Positions 10,955-22,769 of a DNA stretch of 64,000 nucleotides are shown here, in pieces. A program made the position numbers and the translations under genes. The stretch is from contig CM028333.1 of the NCBI GenBank assembly GCA_016647705.1, forward strand, positions 12,483,616 to 12,547,615, given 5' to 3'. This DNA is from Eucommia ulmoides. Lineage: Eukaryota > Streptophyta > Magnoliopsida > Garryales > Eucommiaceae. Below the pieces are notes generated by a model. It worked only from the letters and a program-made list of their open reading frames with translations. It was not told where the DNA came from and ran no database searches. The first letter of the stretch is position 1. Each line of letters opens with the position of its first letter.

Positions 10955-11215
10955 AATCCTTCGCCAATCGGTCGACCGCCCATATTTCATCTGTCAACCA
11001 GACGATTCAGGATGTTTCATAGGTCGACTCACCTGTCGACCAGAAGATTCAAAAACTTCTTCTTTTAGCCATAGATCGACCTACCTGTCGACCGACCAAT
11101 TCAAAAAGTTCACCATTTAAGTACAGGTCGACTTACCTGTCGACCGAATGATCCAAAGAGTTTACCTTATAACCACAGGTCGACTTACCTGTCAACCGAC
11201 CACTTCTAGAACATC
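10955..11215. repeat. GTCGAC palindrome array of LTR copy A
   Basis: Repeated 'aggtcgac-ttacct-gtcgaccg' modules, spaced about 55 bp, separated by 'attcaaaaagttcacc' type spacers. Each module contains two GTCGAC words and an ACAGGT/ACCTGT inverted repeat, so it can form a hairpin. Part of the same array lies on the left of the solo LTR (9588-9622). Confidence 0.8.
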
Positions 11216-11964
11216 TCTCTCAATCCGATTTTTATTAAATTTCTTCGACGTTTTCGCCCCCTTTAACCGATTTCTTTTCTCGGTTAGCTCCACTAAATCT
11301 TAAATTTAATTTTAATCAATTATCTTTTGTATTTTTCAATTACACATAGGAGCAAATAATTTAACTAATTAGGATCCTATAAAAACCCACATAATTTTGA
11401 AAAATATTTTGTGTCGTGTGTGATAATAACTGGGATACATTTAGAGTTAGAATTTAACCTGAGTTGTTTTTCTTAGATTCTTTAATTTCTTCAAACTCTT
11501 TATCTTCCATCATCTTTGTTATTATCTTTAGCATTGTCACAATATCTTCATAATCATTTTCATCACTAGAACTAATAAACTGAAACACTCAATAAAACCA
11601 CTAGTTCCACCAAAAATATCAACATTTAATTGTCCATCAAAATCTTAGGATCAACAATCTCCCTCTTTTTGATGATGACAATTAACTTTGATGTTTTCTT
11701 CAAAACAAAAATTTAACCACACTCCCCCTAAATCTGAAGACGGGTTATTTAACTCGTTAAAGCAAAATAATGAAGATAATCATAAGATTTTCAACAAAGA
11801 ACAAATTTTAATATATAATAAACTCCCCCTTAAGATATTCAACAAGATAATTCAAGCTCTCCCTTCAAACATTCATTAAAACATCAACTAATTCTCCCCC
11901 TTTTGTCATCTCAAAAAAAATTGGGGAGGGGAACCACAAAGAAACACTATCATGTAGTAATTAT

Positions 11965-12232
11965 TCAGGATATTAATTGAGTATATTCGTATTGAAGTGG
12001 TAGACGCTCCTTGTGTGAAGAAACTCATAGTTTTTGTATTTGTGAGTTTGAGTGGATTAGACTTGTTTAGGACGGTATCTAGTCAAGGTAGTTAGGTTTC
12101 GATTTTTTTTCTATAAAAAAATATTAGGGTTTGATCTTTGTCATGGTGAAAAGATTAGGTTATTTTTTTCTTTGAAAAAAATTAGGTTTTGATTCATCCT
12201 GCAATTGAAATTATTCTTGATTGATTTGTAAA
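11965..12232 (+). repeat. Diverged LTR fragment, plus orientation
   Basis: The stretch 'ggatattaattgagt...gtagttaggtttcgatttt' resembles the middle of LTR copy B around 13650-13800 ('ggaatattaattgagt', 'ggtagctaggtttcagtc'). It is an older or degraded piece of a related LTR just upstream of copy B. Confidence 0.5.
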
Positions 12233-14350
12233 TATTGATCCTAAGATTTTGATGAACAATTAAGTATTGATGTTTTTATGGAACTAATGTTTAATTGAGT
12301 ATTTCAGAGATTTAAAGTTCCAGTTATGAAGATGTCAAATTGCATGGATTCTAAATGACGTCAAATTGAATGGATACTAAATGAAGATATCAAGATGATG
12401 AAGAAGTATTAAGAATTTGAAGAACTTAGAAAAAGCAACCCAGGTGAATCTTAACTCTTAATATCTCATTTAGGAACACACACATGGCATAAAATGTATT
12501 TTATCATTTATGTGTGTTTTGGTTAGGTGAAATTATTTGCTCCAATGTGAATTGAAAAGAAATAATTTTGAACGACTAAAATAAAATATAAGAATATTAG
12601 TAGAGATTATTTAAGAGAGAAAATGGATAAAGGGGCGAAATCGTTAAAGAAAATGGGTTAAAAACAAATTTAGAGAAGAGATCTAGTGACAGCAGTCGAC
12701 TGGTAAGTCAACCGAACGTAGAAGCTGAAAGGTCTTGTATCTCTTAGTCGACCGACAGGTCGACCGGCCATTTGGGCTTAACTCTCTGAATCGAGTAGTC
12801 AACTGACAGGTCAACCGGTGAAAGCAAGATGAACTCTCTGAATTGAATAGTCGATCGAGCGGTGGACCAATGAACTCCATTAACTACAACCTGAAATGGA
12901 CAGTCGACTGAATGCGTAATTTCAGGATACTGTTTGATCCGAGTTTAAATTCAAAAGTAGCCATTTTTTATTAGGATTTGAGAGAGATTTCGGGGATATT
13001 CTCTATATTTAAGATATGGTTCATATTCTAATTAAATTCTTTTAATATGATTCATTAAATATTAATGTTTCTCAATTTGGTACTTGAAATAGATTCTATA
13101 CTTATTTATTTAGATTGAGAAATACTTTGGGGGTTTAATTGAGAGTTTTGAAATATGTTTTTAAGTGGAATTGAATCTAAATGAAGTCCTTATGATATAA
13201 GGGATCTATAAGAGTCTTTAATTGTCATGACACTTGTAAACTAGTCATTAGAAGGCTGATTACATGTTCCTTTAAATAGACCTACGAATTTCATTAGCAA
13301 TGTTAATCATTCTAAGAGAAAAAATCATTCATTGAGAGAGATTTTATAAGAGTTATCATTTTACGATATTGTGAGTCTTTTTAAGAGTAATTCTAAGCAT
13401 CAATTGCGATTAATTTTTGTTGATACCGGATTTGAAGGTACATTATTGTAATCATTATTTCTGTGGATTCCGGGTGAGATCTTTCCATATTGCTTATTAT
13501 TTGTTTATTATTCTATATTTAGAAATTGTTTATGATTTTCTAAGAAAATATTTTTTCCAAACAATTTCTTGAATATGATTACGTGCTCCAATTTGCTACC
13601 CATATTCTTGTTGAAATCAGATTTTTGTATCTCGTGTATTTTTATCACTAGTTGGAATATTAATTGAGTTATTGTTTATCTGGGGTGGTCGAAGTTCCGA
13701 GTGAGTTTTACTTCTTGTAAATTTATGTATTGGTGAGTTGTGACGGATTAAATACTGTTGGGGGTATTTAATCAGGGGTAGCTAGGTTTCAGTCTCTTCC
13801 TGTAAAGAGATTGAGGTAGTGATTCTTTATAAATAAGAATTGTAGTGTGAGTATTTTTGTAAAGGTTCCATCCTTACTTGTGAAAAGGATAGTTAGAGTA
13901 TTTTTGTAAGGTTTTGATTCTTGAGCCTTAGTGTTAAAAAGAATTATGTTATTCTTTAGCTTGTAAAAAGTAAAGGTTCCTCCTTAGCTTGAGAAAAATA
14001 AATTGTAAAGGTTGATTCTGAGCCTGTAAAAGAATCGATCTGCGGGTTTGGTTTCTACCTTTAAAGGGATTTTGATTTTAGTGGGTGCGACCTCCGTGGA
14101 GCTCAGGAGACTGGATTAGCCAAGAGTAGCTTGGTGAACCAGTATAAATCTTTTGTGTGTTGCATTATTATTTTGCTATTTTTGTTATTTGGGTGTACAC
14201 TTAGATTGATCATATTATTCCGCTGTGTTATAAAGATAATAATTAATTTAGACTTAAAATTAATTATTTAACTTATCGAGTTTTATTCTGATTATTTTTT
14301 AATTACCCAATTCATCCCCCCCCCCTCTTGGGTATTCTACTGAGCCAACA
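12233..14350 (+). mobile_element. LTR copy B (copia, plus orientation), probably solo
   Basis: A 2118-bp LTR that starts tattgatcctaagattttga and ends 'gtattctactgagccaaca', the reverse of copies A and C. It carries the GTCGAC array (about 12690-12900) and a TATA-like TTTAAATA at 13271-13278. No interior of its own follows, so it is probably a solo LTR. No clear target duplication was found, so rearrangement is an alternative. A C-rich run (14318-14330) and 'cttgggta' mark its end. Confidence 0.7.
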
Positions 14351-14419
14351 ACCTAGATTAGCTATTACAGACCAAAATACTAGTCGTAGGGCTTATCCAA
14401 ATGACACATTCAAAGAGAG

Positions 14420-15720
14420 AATAAAAGATATAGTCTAATGAGAGCCCTGTCCAGTAAACTGATAATACAGTCCCATTGGACTGGTGGTTGGCTGTTGAGG
14501 ATACTGAACCCCTGGTTGAACACTTGATCCTGGAGTTATTTGATGGTATGGCGTAGATGGTCCTGCCCTAGATGGTCCTGCTCCAGATGGCCCTGCAAAG
14601 GACTGTTGTGTTCTAAACATAGGTTGGCCTGTAAAGTGTGATTGAGAACTATACTAATGTTGGTATCCATGATGTGATGATTACATAAAATGGAACATTT
14701 GTTCCAAACTTCCCCTGATTTTTCCAAATTCAGCTTCCATATTCATATTCATTCTTTTCATATTATTTTCTAGCCCGGTCATCTATCAAATCTGCATGTA
14801 TCCTTAGATCATCAACCTGATCATGAAGAAAATTCATCTTCCGATCAATACTCATTCCTTCTTCATTATCTTCTTCTTCATTTATAGCCTGCACACTTTG
14901 CCTTCGCTAATTTCTCTTCTTCACCCATCTGTTTCCTCTTAACTCATATCTCATTAACGCAGAATTACCCACATTAATCCATCCAGGTGTGATTGTCATA
15001 AATTTTCTTCATCAAGATCAGTTTCAACTCTAAAATGATCAAATAATTTTTGAAGTGCATCAGCATAGGGTAACACTCCGAAAGGTTTTTGAACATGATA
15101 TCTCATATGATCCATCATGATATGTTCCAAATCTAATTTTCTACCTTCAACAACCTCATTCATCAAATAAATATCAAAATCATTCACATTAGCATGGCTT
15201 CCCCCTCTAGGCACAATCGTATAGGTTAGCACCAAATGAAGAAATCGATGCTCAATTGCTAGTGATCCTGCTTTGTAACCCTCCAGGTCAAACTTTTATG
15301 CAATTTTTATGCTATTAAAATTTGTTGAAAGCCAATGGAGGGTATTGTACACAAATACGTCGCCTCTAGGTAATTATAAAATATCACATAGTAATTCCCT
15401 ATAGAATTGAATCTCTTTTCCTTTAACGTAGGATGTCATCTCAACATTATTGTAAGTGAGATACTACAGAACATTCTCACCCATATCGGCATCCATTCAT
15501 TTCTTTGGGTGACAAAATCGGTCCATCCCAAATTTATAAAATACCCCTCAACATTAATATTTTTCTCCTTCAAATTAACAAAGTCTATAGGTTTGCAACC
15601 TAGAACATTTCGGTTGACAAACCCCTCATTATATCTAGCATTTTCCTCCTTCTTTCAAAAATATTCATTGTCACACATAACTCTTTGAGCACGCTTCTTG
15701 ATTTAAGGCATTTTACACAA
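14420..15720 (-). pseudogene. Plant-transposon-type ORF (PF20167-like) fossil in copia interior
   Basis: Remnants of a protein widely found in plant genomes as a 'putative plant transposon protein'. Visible stretches are 'RNVLGCKPIDF' near 15600, 'VPRGGSHANVNDFDIYLMNE' at 15125-15210 and, near the C-end, a Pro/Gln/Gly-rich tail (14435-14620). Function is unknown in general. It is broken, with several breaks. It has its own promoter-like leader (15720-16150), so it may be a gene the element picked up. The family name is from memory of the motif and needs a profile search. Confidence 0.55.
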
Positions 15721-16150
15721 ACTGGAAACAAATCAACCAAGAAAACTTAAGAAATTTAGCCTAAACAGAGAACCAATCGAAACCCTAGAGAATAGAGAGA
15801 GAACTAACCTTTTTGTGAAGCAAGGAGTCACCAAATCTCAAATCCAAGCCCTATACCTTTAGATTCGTCCCAAAGATCTTCAAATCTAAGCCAAATCGAA
15901 CTGATTTCGTGAAGTTTATGATTGAACGGACTTGGGAGAGGAAGAGTTTTAGAGAGAAAAAGGTTTTAGATTTGGATGAAATGAAATGAACGAGCACAGG
16001 GTATTTAAATCCCGTAATGATTGGTCGACAGCTTACTTATAGTCGGTCGACAGATGAATGCAACGCTTCTTTCTCTTTTCCAGCTTGCTTCTGTCGGTCG
16101 ACTAATTATCCACTATCAGTCGACTGACCATTCTGAACTGTTTGACTTTT
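15720..16150 (-). promoter_or_regulatory. Promoter-like leader with GTCGAC palindromes
   Basis: Read on the minus strand: four GTCGAC words within 16020-16130, then a TATA-like 'tttaaatacc' (16002-16011), then a CT-rich leader with a plausible short intron (donor 'aaaggttag' near 15812, acceptor 'ttccag' near 15722) ahead of the first ATG of the ORF. The order palindromes, TATA box, leader is the same as in the LTRs. Confidence 0.4.
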
Positions 16151-16359
16151 AGTAAATTTAAGCCTTAATTTGATCAATTTAGCTCAATTTTTACCCCTTA
16201 TTTTGATCCACATATTTTTAATTTTAATTTTTTTATTAAAAAAATATTTTAATTACTCTCATACACACACATATCACACATGTCTAAGTTTCAAAATGAA
16301 CAGGCTCAATATTCCTAACGAAATTAATAAACTTAAACTTTTAAAAATTTGACATACCT

Positions 16360-17545
16360 AGATCATCCTTGGGAGCAATTGGTGTGTATACCTTTGGTGG
16401 ATTACTAATTTCTGACTTGGTATCCTTTGATTCCACCAATACTTGATTTGTCCCCTTATTTTCTTCCTTCTTAGTAGTGGTAATTTTCTGAATTGATTCG
16501 TCAAGAATTTCTTTACCTTTGTTTGGTGCTTCAGGTTACTTTTTCTCATTCTGCTTTCGCACAACTTTGTAAATAAACTTTTTCTTGTACTGGTATCTTG
16601 CCGTTTGTTGTGGATAAGCTTTGTCAGCTCTCACATATTGAGTTTGTTGCTTCTGTAGTCTTCTATTTGGCACGTGCTAATTCTTCTTATTAGGTACATT
16701 GAACCTCGGTTCCCTCGTCGGCATGGAATATTCATTATACCTTTGTGTCTGTTCAAATCTCCTTGTTGGCACATAATATTCATTGTATTTTTATCTAAAT
16801 CTCCTATTGGTATCTGCACCAAAATTTTCTCTTTTCAGTATCCAGTTGTTTCTAGATCTGACAGGATAACCATGTAATAAATAATAAGATTTTTCATAAT
16901 GACCAAATTTACCACAATAAAAACACTTAATACTGTTAACACGCCTCTTCGGATAGTTAGTGTTTCGTACGAGAGCATAAAATTGTTTGTGATTTTGAGA
17001 AGCAGCTTTAGTAACTATTGGTTTTTCAACAGGTTTTGCACTCTCAACATCCTTGAATTTATCCATTACTTCTTTAAGTTCCTTTTGAGTCTTTTCAAGT
17101 AACCGCTTATTGGTGCTAATATTTACCTGTAGATCATAATTCTTTTTATGCATAAATTCAAGATCATTCTTAAAAATTTGACACTTATTTTCAACATAAT
17201 GGATTTTCACACGAGCTCTATCAAGCTCACACCTTTTATTATCCAATTCAATGCTCAAAGCCTCATTCAAGGTTTCAAGATTTTTCCTTCTAAATTCATT
17301 TTGTTGAAGACCATAAAAATCCTTTTTCAAAACCTCAGTCTCATCCTCAAGAGACTCAATTTTCTCACACAACTTACTAATTTCAGATAAAGTATTTTTA
17401 AACTCAACGGTTTCAAAATATTTGTCCAAATTCTTTTTCTTAAGAGTTTGACAGTACTAAATTTTTTATTTTCAAGAGTTGTAATTTTTTTATCTAGTTT
17501 AAAATTCTCTTTTCCAAAAACGTACGTAAGAGCAATAAGCATCTA
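16360..17545 (-). pseudogene. gag fossil of SIRE-like copia element
   Basis: The best open part (16791-17429) has a long charged, heptad-like coiled coil ('LCEKIESLEDETEVLKKD', 'TNKRLLEKTQKELKEVMD') and then a zinc-knuckle-like 'CFYCGKFGHYEK'. Long coiled-coil gag proteins with one knuckle are typical of the SIRE/Maximus branch. It lies directly downstream of the primer-binding site, where gag is expected. Broken, with a few breaks. Confidence 0.7.
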
Positions 17546-17702
17546 AATAACCTTATCTGCATTCTCATCATTGCAAATTATATCAGTCTCATGTGCAAAA
17601 CAATGACTATTAGAAGAAGTAGAATAAACAGTAGTACACATAACTTCAGAATCAAGACACTCCATGTGATCTTGTTTAGCTATATTGTGAAGTATATCGA
17701 GC

Positions 17703-17724
17703 TAAAATCAACTCTGATGTCAAT
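17703..17724 (-). promoter_or_regulatory. Primer-binding site of copia element
   Basis: Immediately inside the 5' LTR the minus strand reads attgacatcagagttga, a diverged form of the TGGTATCAGAGC site that pairs with initiator tRNA-Met in copia elements. It fixes the element's direction. Confidence 0.65.
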
Positions 17725-19981
17725 TGTTGGCCTAGTGAGCTACCCAAGAAGGGGGTGAATTGGGTATTATTAAGTAATTATCAGAATATTTTATAGCAGC
17801 GGATATGTGTTATCAATTAGGTGCACACCAAAACCATAAAAATATAAACAATATAAATAATGCAGCACACAAAAATTTATACTGATTCACCAAGTTACTC
17901 TTGACTAATCCAGTCTCCTGAGCTCCGCAGAGAGTCGCACCCACTAAACTGAAGATTCCTTTAAAGGTAAGAACCAAACCCTCACAAAGATTCTTTTCGC
18001 AAGCTCATAATCAACATTTACAATTCTTTTTCACAAGCTAAGGAATAACTTCTATCTTTTTACCAGGCGGAAGGTTAACTTAATTCTATTACACGGAGAA
18101 TCACGACCTAATTCTTTTTATACCGTAGTCTCAAGAATTAAATCTCACACAAACACGCTCCAAATATTCTTTTACCCGGTAAGGATTGAACTGTTACAAT
18201 TCACTCACAAATTCAATTAAAGAAGAATTAACACCTAATCTTTTTATACTCTAGGCAAAGATCAAAATCTCAATCTCTTTACCGGAAGAGATTGAAACCA
18301 GCTACTCTTGATTAGACACTCCCAGTAGTATCTAATCCGACACTCAACTCACCAATTAAAAATAATTAATAAGTGATTTTTTCACTCGGAGCTTCTACCA
18401 CCCCAGATAAATTCAAATTCAATTAATGTCCTGATACTAGTAATAGAAAAGTGAGAATTTCAAAATCTAATAAATAAAGATGGATATCAAGCAATTAAGC
18501 ACGTAATCAGATTTTTTTAAGAAATTATTTCAAAAATAATTTTCAATAAAAAATTCAAAAAATAATTTCAAAGATCAAACTCCAATAATAAATAATAGAA
18601 TTAATCAACAATTAATAGTAAGTAATTTGGAATGATCTCACCAGGATTTCACCGAAATAATAATGATTAGAATAGTAATGACACTTAAGATCAGTAGTAG
18701 CAATAATCCACAGTAAATATTTCTCAAGAACAAATCTCAAGAAAGATCTCACAATGCACTCAATATGATTACTCTTAGAAAGCACAAGAGCTGAATAACT
18801 CAGAATGATTTAGGTTATCTTGATCTTATGTCCATTAACATGTGAAATTCGCAGGTCTATTTAAAGGCAATTGAAACAAGCCATATAACAACTAGTTTCT
18901 ATAAATCATGACATTTAATTACACCAATAGACCCTCTATATCATAATGATTCATTCTTGGTATAATTCACTTAAAATATCTCTTAAAATATTCAATTAAG
19001 TCCCTCAAACTTTTACTTAAACTCAATTAGATAAAATTGAAACAATTTCATATACTAAATTGAGAAATATCAAAACTACTTGAACCATATCTGTAGAGAT
19101 ATTTAATATTAATTAAATAGCTCAAAACATATCTGATCCCTAAGATATCTCGCATATCTTAACTATAAAACGGCTAATAATGGCTACGTTTTGAATAAAA
19201 TCTGAAATTTCATAAATCCTGAAATAGCTCCATCTATCGACCGACTAAGGCCCATCTATCAACCGCCCAATTCAGGATGTAGTCAATCCAAAAATCATTC
19301 ACCCATCGGTCGACCACCCATATTTCATCTATCAACCGGACGATTCAGGATCTTTCATAGGTCAACTCACCTGTCGACCGAATGATTCAGAAACTTTCTC
19401 TTTTAGCCATAGGTCGACTGACGGATTCAGAGAGTTCACCATATAAGCACAGGTCAACTTACCTGTCGACCGAATGATCCAGAGAGTTCAACTTATAGCT
19501 ACAGGTTAACTTACCTGTCGACCGACCACTTCTAGAACACCTCTCTGAATCCGATTTTCATTCAATTTTTTGACGTTTTCGCTCCTTTAACTGATTTCTT
19601 TTATTGGTTAGCTCCACTAAATCTTAAACTCAATTTTAATCAATTATCTTTATTTCTTTTTCAATTACATATAGGAGCAAATAATTTAACTAATTAGAAT
19701 CCTATAAAAACACAAATAATTTGGAAAAACATTTTGTGTCATGTGTGATCCTAACCGGGATACATTAAGAGTTAGAATTTAACCTGAGTTATTTTTCCTA
19801 TGTTCTTCAATTTCTTCAAACTCTTAATTTTCCATCATCTTTGTCATCATCTTTAATATTGTCATAATATCTTCATGATCATTTCCATCACTGGAATTAA
19901 TAAACTGAAACATTCAATAAAATTGTTAGTTCCACCAAAAATATCAACATTTAATTGTCCATCAAAATCTTAAAATGAACA
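17725..19981 (-). repeat. 5' LTR (copy C) of the copia element
   Basis: A 2257-bp LTR, plus direction TGTTGGCC...ATGAACA, the most complete of the three copies. TATA-like box at 18858-18865 (reverse strand tttaaata) and the GTCGAC array at 19228-19535 upstream of it. Confidence 0.8.
19228..19535. repeat. GTCGAC palindrome array of LTR copy C
   Basis: About six modules of the form 'aggtcgacttacctgtcgac' plus 'cgaatgattcagagagtt', spaced near 55 bp. It lies about 360-670 bp upstream of the TATA-like box in element orientation. Some CpG sites have decayed to TpG/CpA (gtcaac), as expected for methylated repeats. Confidence 0.8.
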
Positions 19982-20724
19982 ATATAATATTTAAATTAAA
20001 CGTGATAAAAAATACAAGTAATCATAAAAAGAGAAAAAAAAAAACATTGCATAAATTAGAAAATACTACCCATCATTGAAATTTTCTAGTATCAATAACT
20101 ACTTCGTTTTATCAAATTGTTCGTAGTGAAAAACTCTATCTTCGTAATCGGACAGTTCTGAGTCATCCGTATATCTGGAATCGATAAAGAATCTGGATTT
20201 CATACCGTATACCTATCTCATCTTGCTACTAAGCATAGTCCCTTATCCCTAAACTCTCACCAGTGCAATGGATCTTCATTGGTTCCTTGCCTTTGTCCTT
20301 ACCCTTATTGTTTCCTGACTCGCTTACCATTTAAACTGATTTTTTGAGTAACAACAATGGAGAAAAGAAATTAATGTAGTGTGAATGATAATTCTGCAAG
20401 TATAAATGTATATATAGGCAAATTTTTGTACCAAAATAATATTTCGTCAGTCACTTTCCCGCCAACAACTTTCCAATTACAAAGATAAATAAATGAATCT
20501 CTCCAATTTCTTCACCAATTTTTCGCCAACTATTTCTCTCCAATTTTATGTATTTTTTCCCCTTCATTTTCTTCTCCATTTCCCTCCAATTTCCTGCCCA
20601 TTTCCCCCCCTAAATTTTCTATAAATAGTAGAAGTCTCAGTTCTCAATTTAATTACCTGAGGTACTCTATTTTGTTTCTGAAGAGAATGAATAAAATATA
20701 TAAAGAAAACTACGGTGAATGTTT

Positions 20725-20727
<3 letters not shown>
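19982..20727. other. AT-rich spacer, no gene recognised
   Basis: No convincing gene. The minus strand has a short Lys-rich start (MVSESGNNKGKDKGKEP, from about 20330) without any known domain. Confidence 0.5.

Positions 20728-20802
<75 letters not shown>
20728..20802. repeat. (TA)n microsatellite
   Basis: About 37 uninterrupted TA repeats. Confidence 0.95.
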
Positions 20803-20803
<1 letters not shown>

Positions 20804-20851
20804 CTCTATTTTTATTTTTATTCCTAATTTGATTTTTTTTTGTTTTGTAGA

Positions 20852-21408
20852 CAAGTATTTGGTGAATGTTAGTGACCAAATAACTGGTTAGCATGTCACC
20901 GCATTAGGAGGGATAATTAAAGCAAGATCAGGCAACTGGTATAGTAGTTTTGCAGGGACAAAATTGTGTTGCGGCGACACTTTACTGGAGCATCAAGTAG
21001 ATGCTCGTATACGAAGTATTCACCAAGGCCTTTATATGTTGCAGGAAATAATTTTCATAAATTGCGTAGTTTACTATGACCATAAGGCTTCTGTTGAGGA
21101 TGTGATAAACATTGGTAAGTTTGCAAAAATCTTAAATGAGATAGGTAGCACGATGAAATACTTACCGAAATCAATGAATAACTTGGCAGTTAGGATGGCT
21201 TCAAAGGGTTGGGACTATTTATTTGAATTTAGCAAGTTTATAAAATTTCCTGATGGTATATTTAGGGATTACATGACTGCCCTTGAAGATATCGGATCGG
21301 AGCACAAAGGTTTGTTAATCCGCCCGTCTAATAAACTTTATTTTAAAGTCGTATTTGCTAGTAGGTATATTTGTAATAGACTATGTGTTTCTTTCTACGT
21401 ATTGTCCT
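20852..21408 (+). pseudogene. RNase H-like (RVT_3) remnant
   Basis: The open part at 20964-21410, and the same frame upstream of it, reads 'GGIIKARSGNWYSSFAGTK', then 'IRSIHQGLYMLQEI', 'CVVYYDHKASVEDV' and 'PKSMNNLAVRMASKG'. This is the usual order of the plant RNase H-like domain (first strand with GG..R...G.W, the E/QG-L helix, the D of the 'SKAAVE' strand, and a late N..AD.LA motif). Usual acidic residues are partly replaced (H in 'EHQVDARIRSIHQG', A for D in 'NNLAVRMA'), and a stop lies upstream of the ATG, so it is probably non-functional. It could be the tail of a LINE ORF2 or of a host RNase H-domain gene. Confidence 0.45.
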
Positions 21409-21818
21409 AGTATCGTAAACCTGTTTTATTGTATGTGTTTTTGGAATGCAAATAAAGAGAAAAAGTATATTATTTGGTAGAAGTAGCATGACTATAATTT
21501 AGCATAGAAATGACATATTAGACTTGAAAATAAATACTTAGTTAAACTGCAATGCACCGACCCAAGAACATAATACATTAATTTCATCATCCGTCATTTC
21601 AATATATGATTGATATTAAGGTTCCCTTAAGCATCTTATGTAAATACACGTTTCACCAACCAAACTTTCTTGGAGATGTTCATGTACCGTCATTTGAAGC
21701 TCGTGCCGATGAATTCAAATTTGTATTCAGATATTTTTTTGCGGTAGCGATACAACGTCATATGAAAATCATGTAGTGTGTCCATTGGCATTGTTCTAAC
21801 CAATTGACGCACTATTGG
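21409..21818. other. Spacer, nothing recognised
   Basis: AT-rich DNA between the RNase H-like remnant and the truncated Tekay LTR. I see no gene or repeat here. Confidence 0.5.
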
Positions 21819-22753
21819 TATTTTGTCATATACGATAAACCGGTTGGATATATATATATTACTTTACCCTGGATTGGTGCATCCCTATATATATTGGTGT
21901 ATTTATTATTCTAGTTGATTTCACTGCTTGGATGGAAGGTTATAAATATATGAGTGTATTTTTGTGATGACTGGAAAATCGAGTTTCCGTGTGATATGTG
22001 ATTTTTATATTATTTTGGTTGACTAGTGGGATATTTTATCAGGTGATGAGATATTGAACTGGTGGGTCTAAAATACTTGGACAGGTCGACTTAAAATATT
22101 TTGAACTTACTGTTTTAAAATATCTGGATTAATTAATCTAAAATAATTGGGTTGATTGAATTATAATGTTTGGATTGGATATTTTCAATGTATATATCTA
22201 TTGGTTTATTTCATTAGGAACAGGGAAACTGAATTTCCGTACGGTGTTTTATTTTATTTATATTGGGTATTTTAAATACATTATTTCTTTACATTGTGGA
22301 CAGAAGGAAAATTGGTTCCGAATGTGATGTGCGATGTATGGTATTATCGTTATATTATTTCTTTTCATTGGCGGGAGTGGAACCAAATATGTGATTATAT
22401 TATTTTATATTTCGAAGTATGGTGTTTATTATTTATACGTGATCCATGAAATGTTATTTTTTTTATTATGAAGATAGTACACCGATAAAAGTTTTGGGGT
22501 GCAGATACCGCGGCTAGGAGTGATCCACTATTGGCACTAAGGAGAGTCCGGAGGTAGTGGTGTGTTGGAGGTGAGTCGGTCGGATATGAACCGTGGAAAG
22601 TTCAGGTATATATATATTCTATAAGGAAAATTTACAAGTAGACGAGTGTGTTTGTATATGTGTTTGTTTGGATGTGTGTGTGGGTTGGTTCGGTAATGTC
22701 AGGTTAACATCACGCCTGGCCTCAGGTGACGAGCGCCCGGGTGGAGTGTGACA
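21819..22753 (+). repeat. Truncated 5' LTR of Tekay element
   Basis: Aligns with the last 935 bp or so of the 3' LTR (28175-29112); both share 'ttttgtcatatacgat', 'ggatggaaggttataaat' and the 'gtgtgtgggtt' stretch near the end. It ends GTGTGACA, directly before the primer-binding site. The first two thirds of the LTR are missing. Confidence 0.8.
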
Positions 22754-22757
22754 TTTG

Positions 22758-22769
22758 TGGTATCAGAGC
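22758..22769 (+). promoter_or_regulatory. Primer-binding site (initiator tRNA-Met type)
   Basis: TGGTATCAGAGC, the exact plant retrotransposon consensus complementary to the 3' end of initiator tRNA-Met, four bases after the LTR end. Confidence 0.9.

Larger units (their letters stand above)
8482..11656 (-). repeat. 3' LTR (copy A) of the copia element, interrupted
   Basis: In the plus direction it starts TGTTGGCCTAGTGAGC and ends GGATCAACA. It aligns with copy C (17725-19981) throughout, except for a gap of about 430 bp near 9045 relative to C and the foreign solo LTR at 9639-10940. The end sequence next to the interior (tgatcctaagattttgatgg on the reverse strand) is typical of SIRE-type LTR starts, and the stretch after it matches their purine-rich tract. 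Confidence 0.8.
8482..19981 (-). mobile_element. SIRE/Maximus-like Ty1/copia element, pol-less, with nested insertions
   Basis: One minus-strand element read right to left: 5' LTR (17725-19981), primer-binding site (17703-17724), gag fossil (16360-17545), an internal promoter-like stretch (15720-16150), a plant-transposon-type ORF (14420-15720), a polypurine tract (about 11657-11680, reverse strand reads caaaaagagggagattg) and 3' LTR (8482-11656). A plus-strand LTR of the same family (12233-14350) and a diverged LTR piece (11965-12232) lie inside it, and a foreign solo LTR sits in the left LTR. No protease, reverse transcriptase or integrase is recognisable. Outer flanks read ATATT and ATATA, a near match for a 5-bp duplication. 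Broken, many breaks; by eye the LTRs differ at somewhat under one base in ten. Confidence 0.7.
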
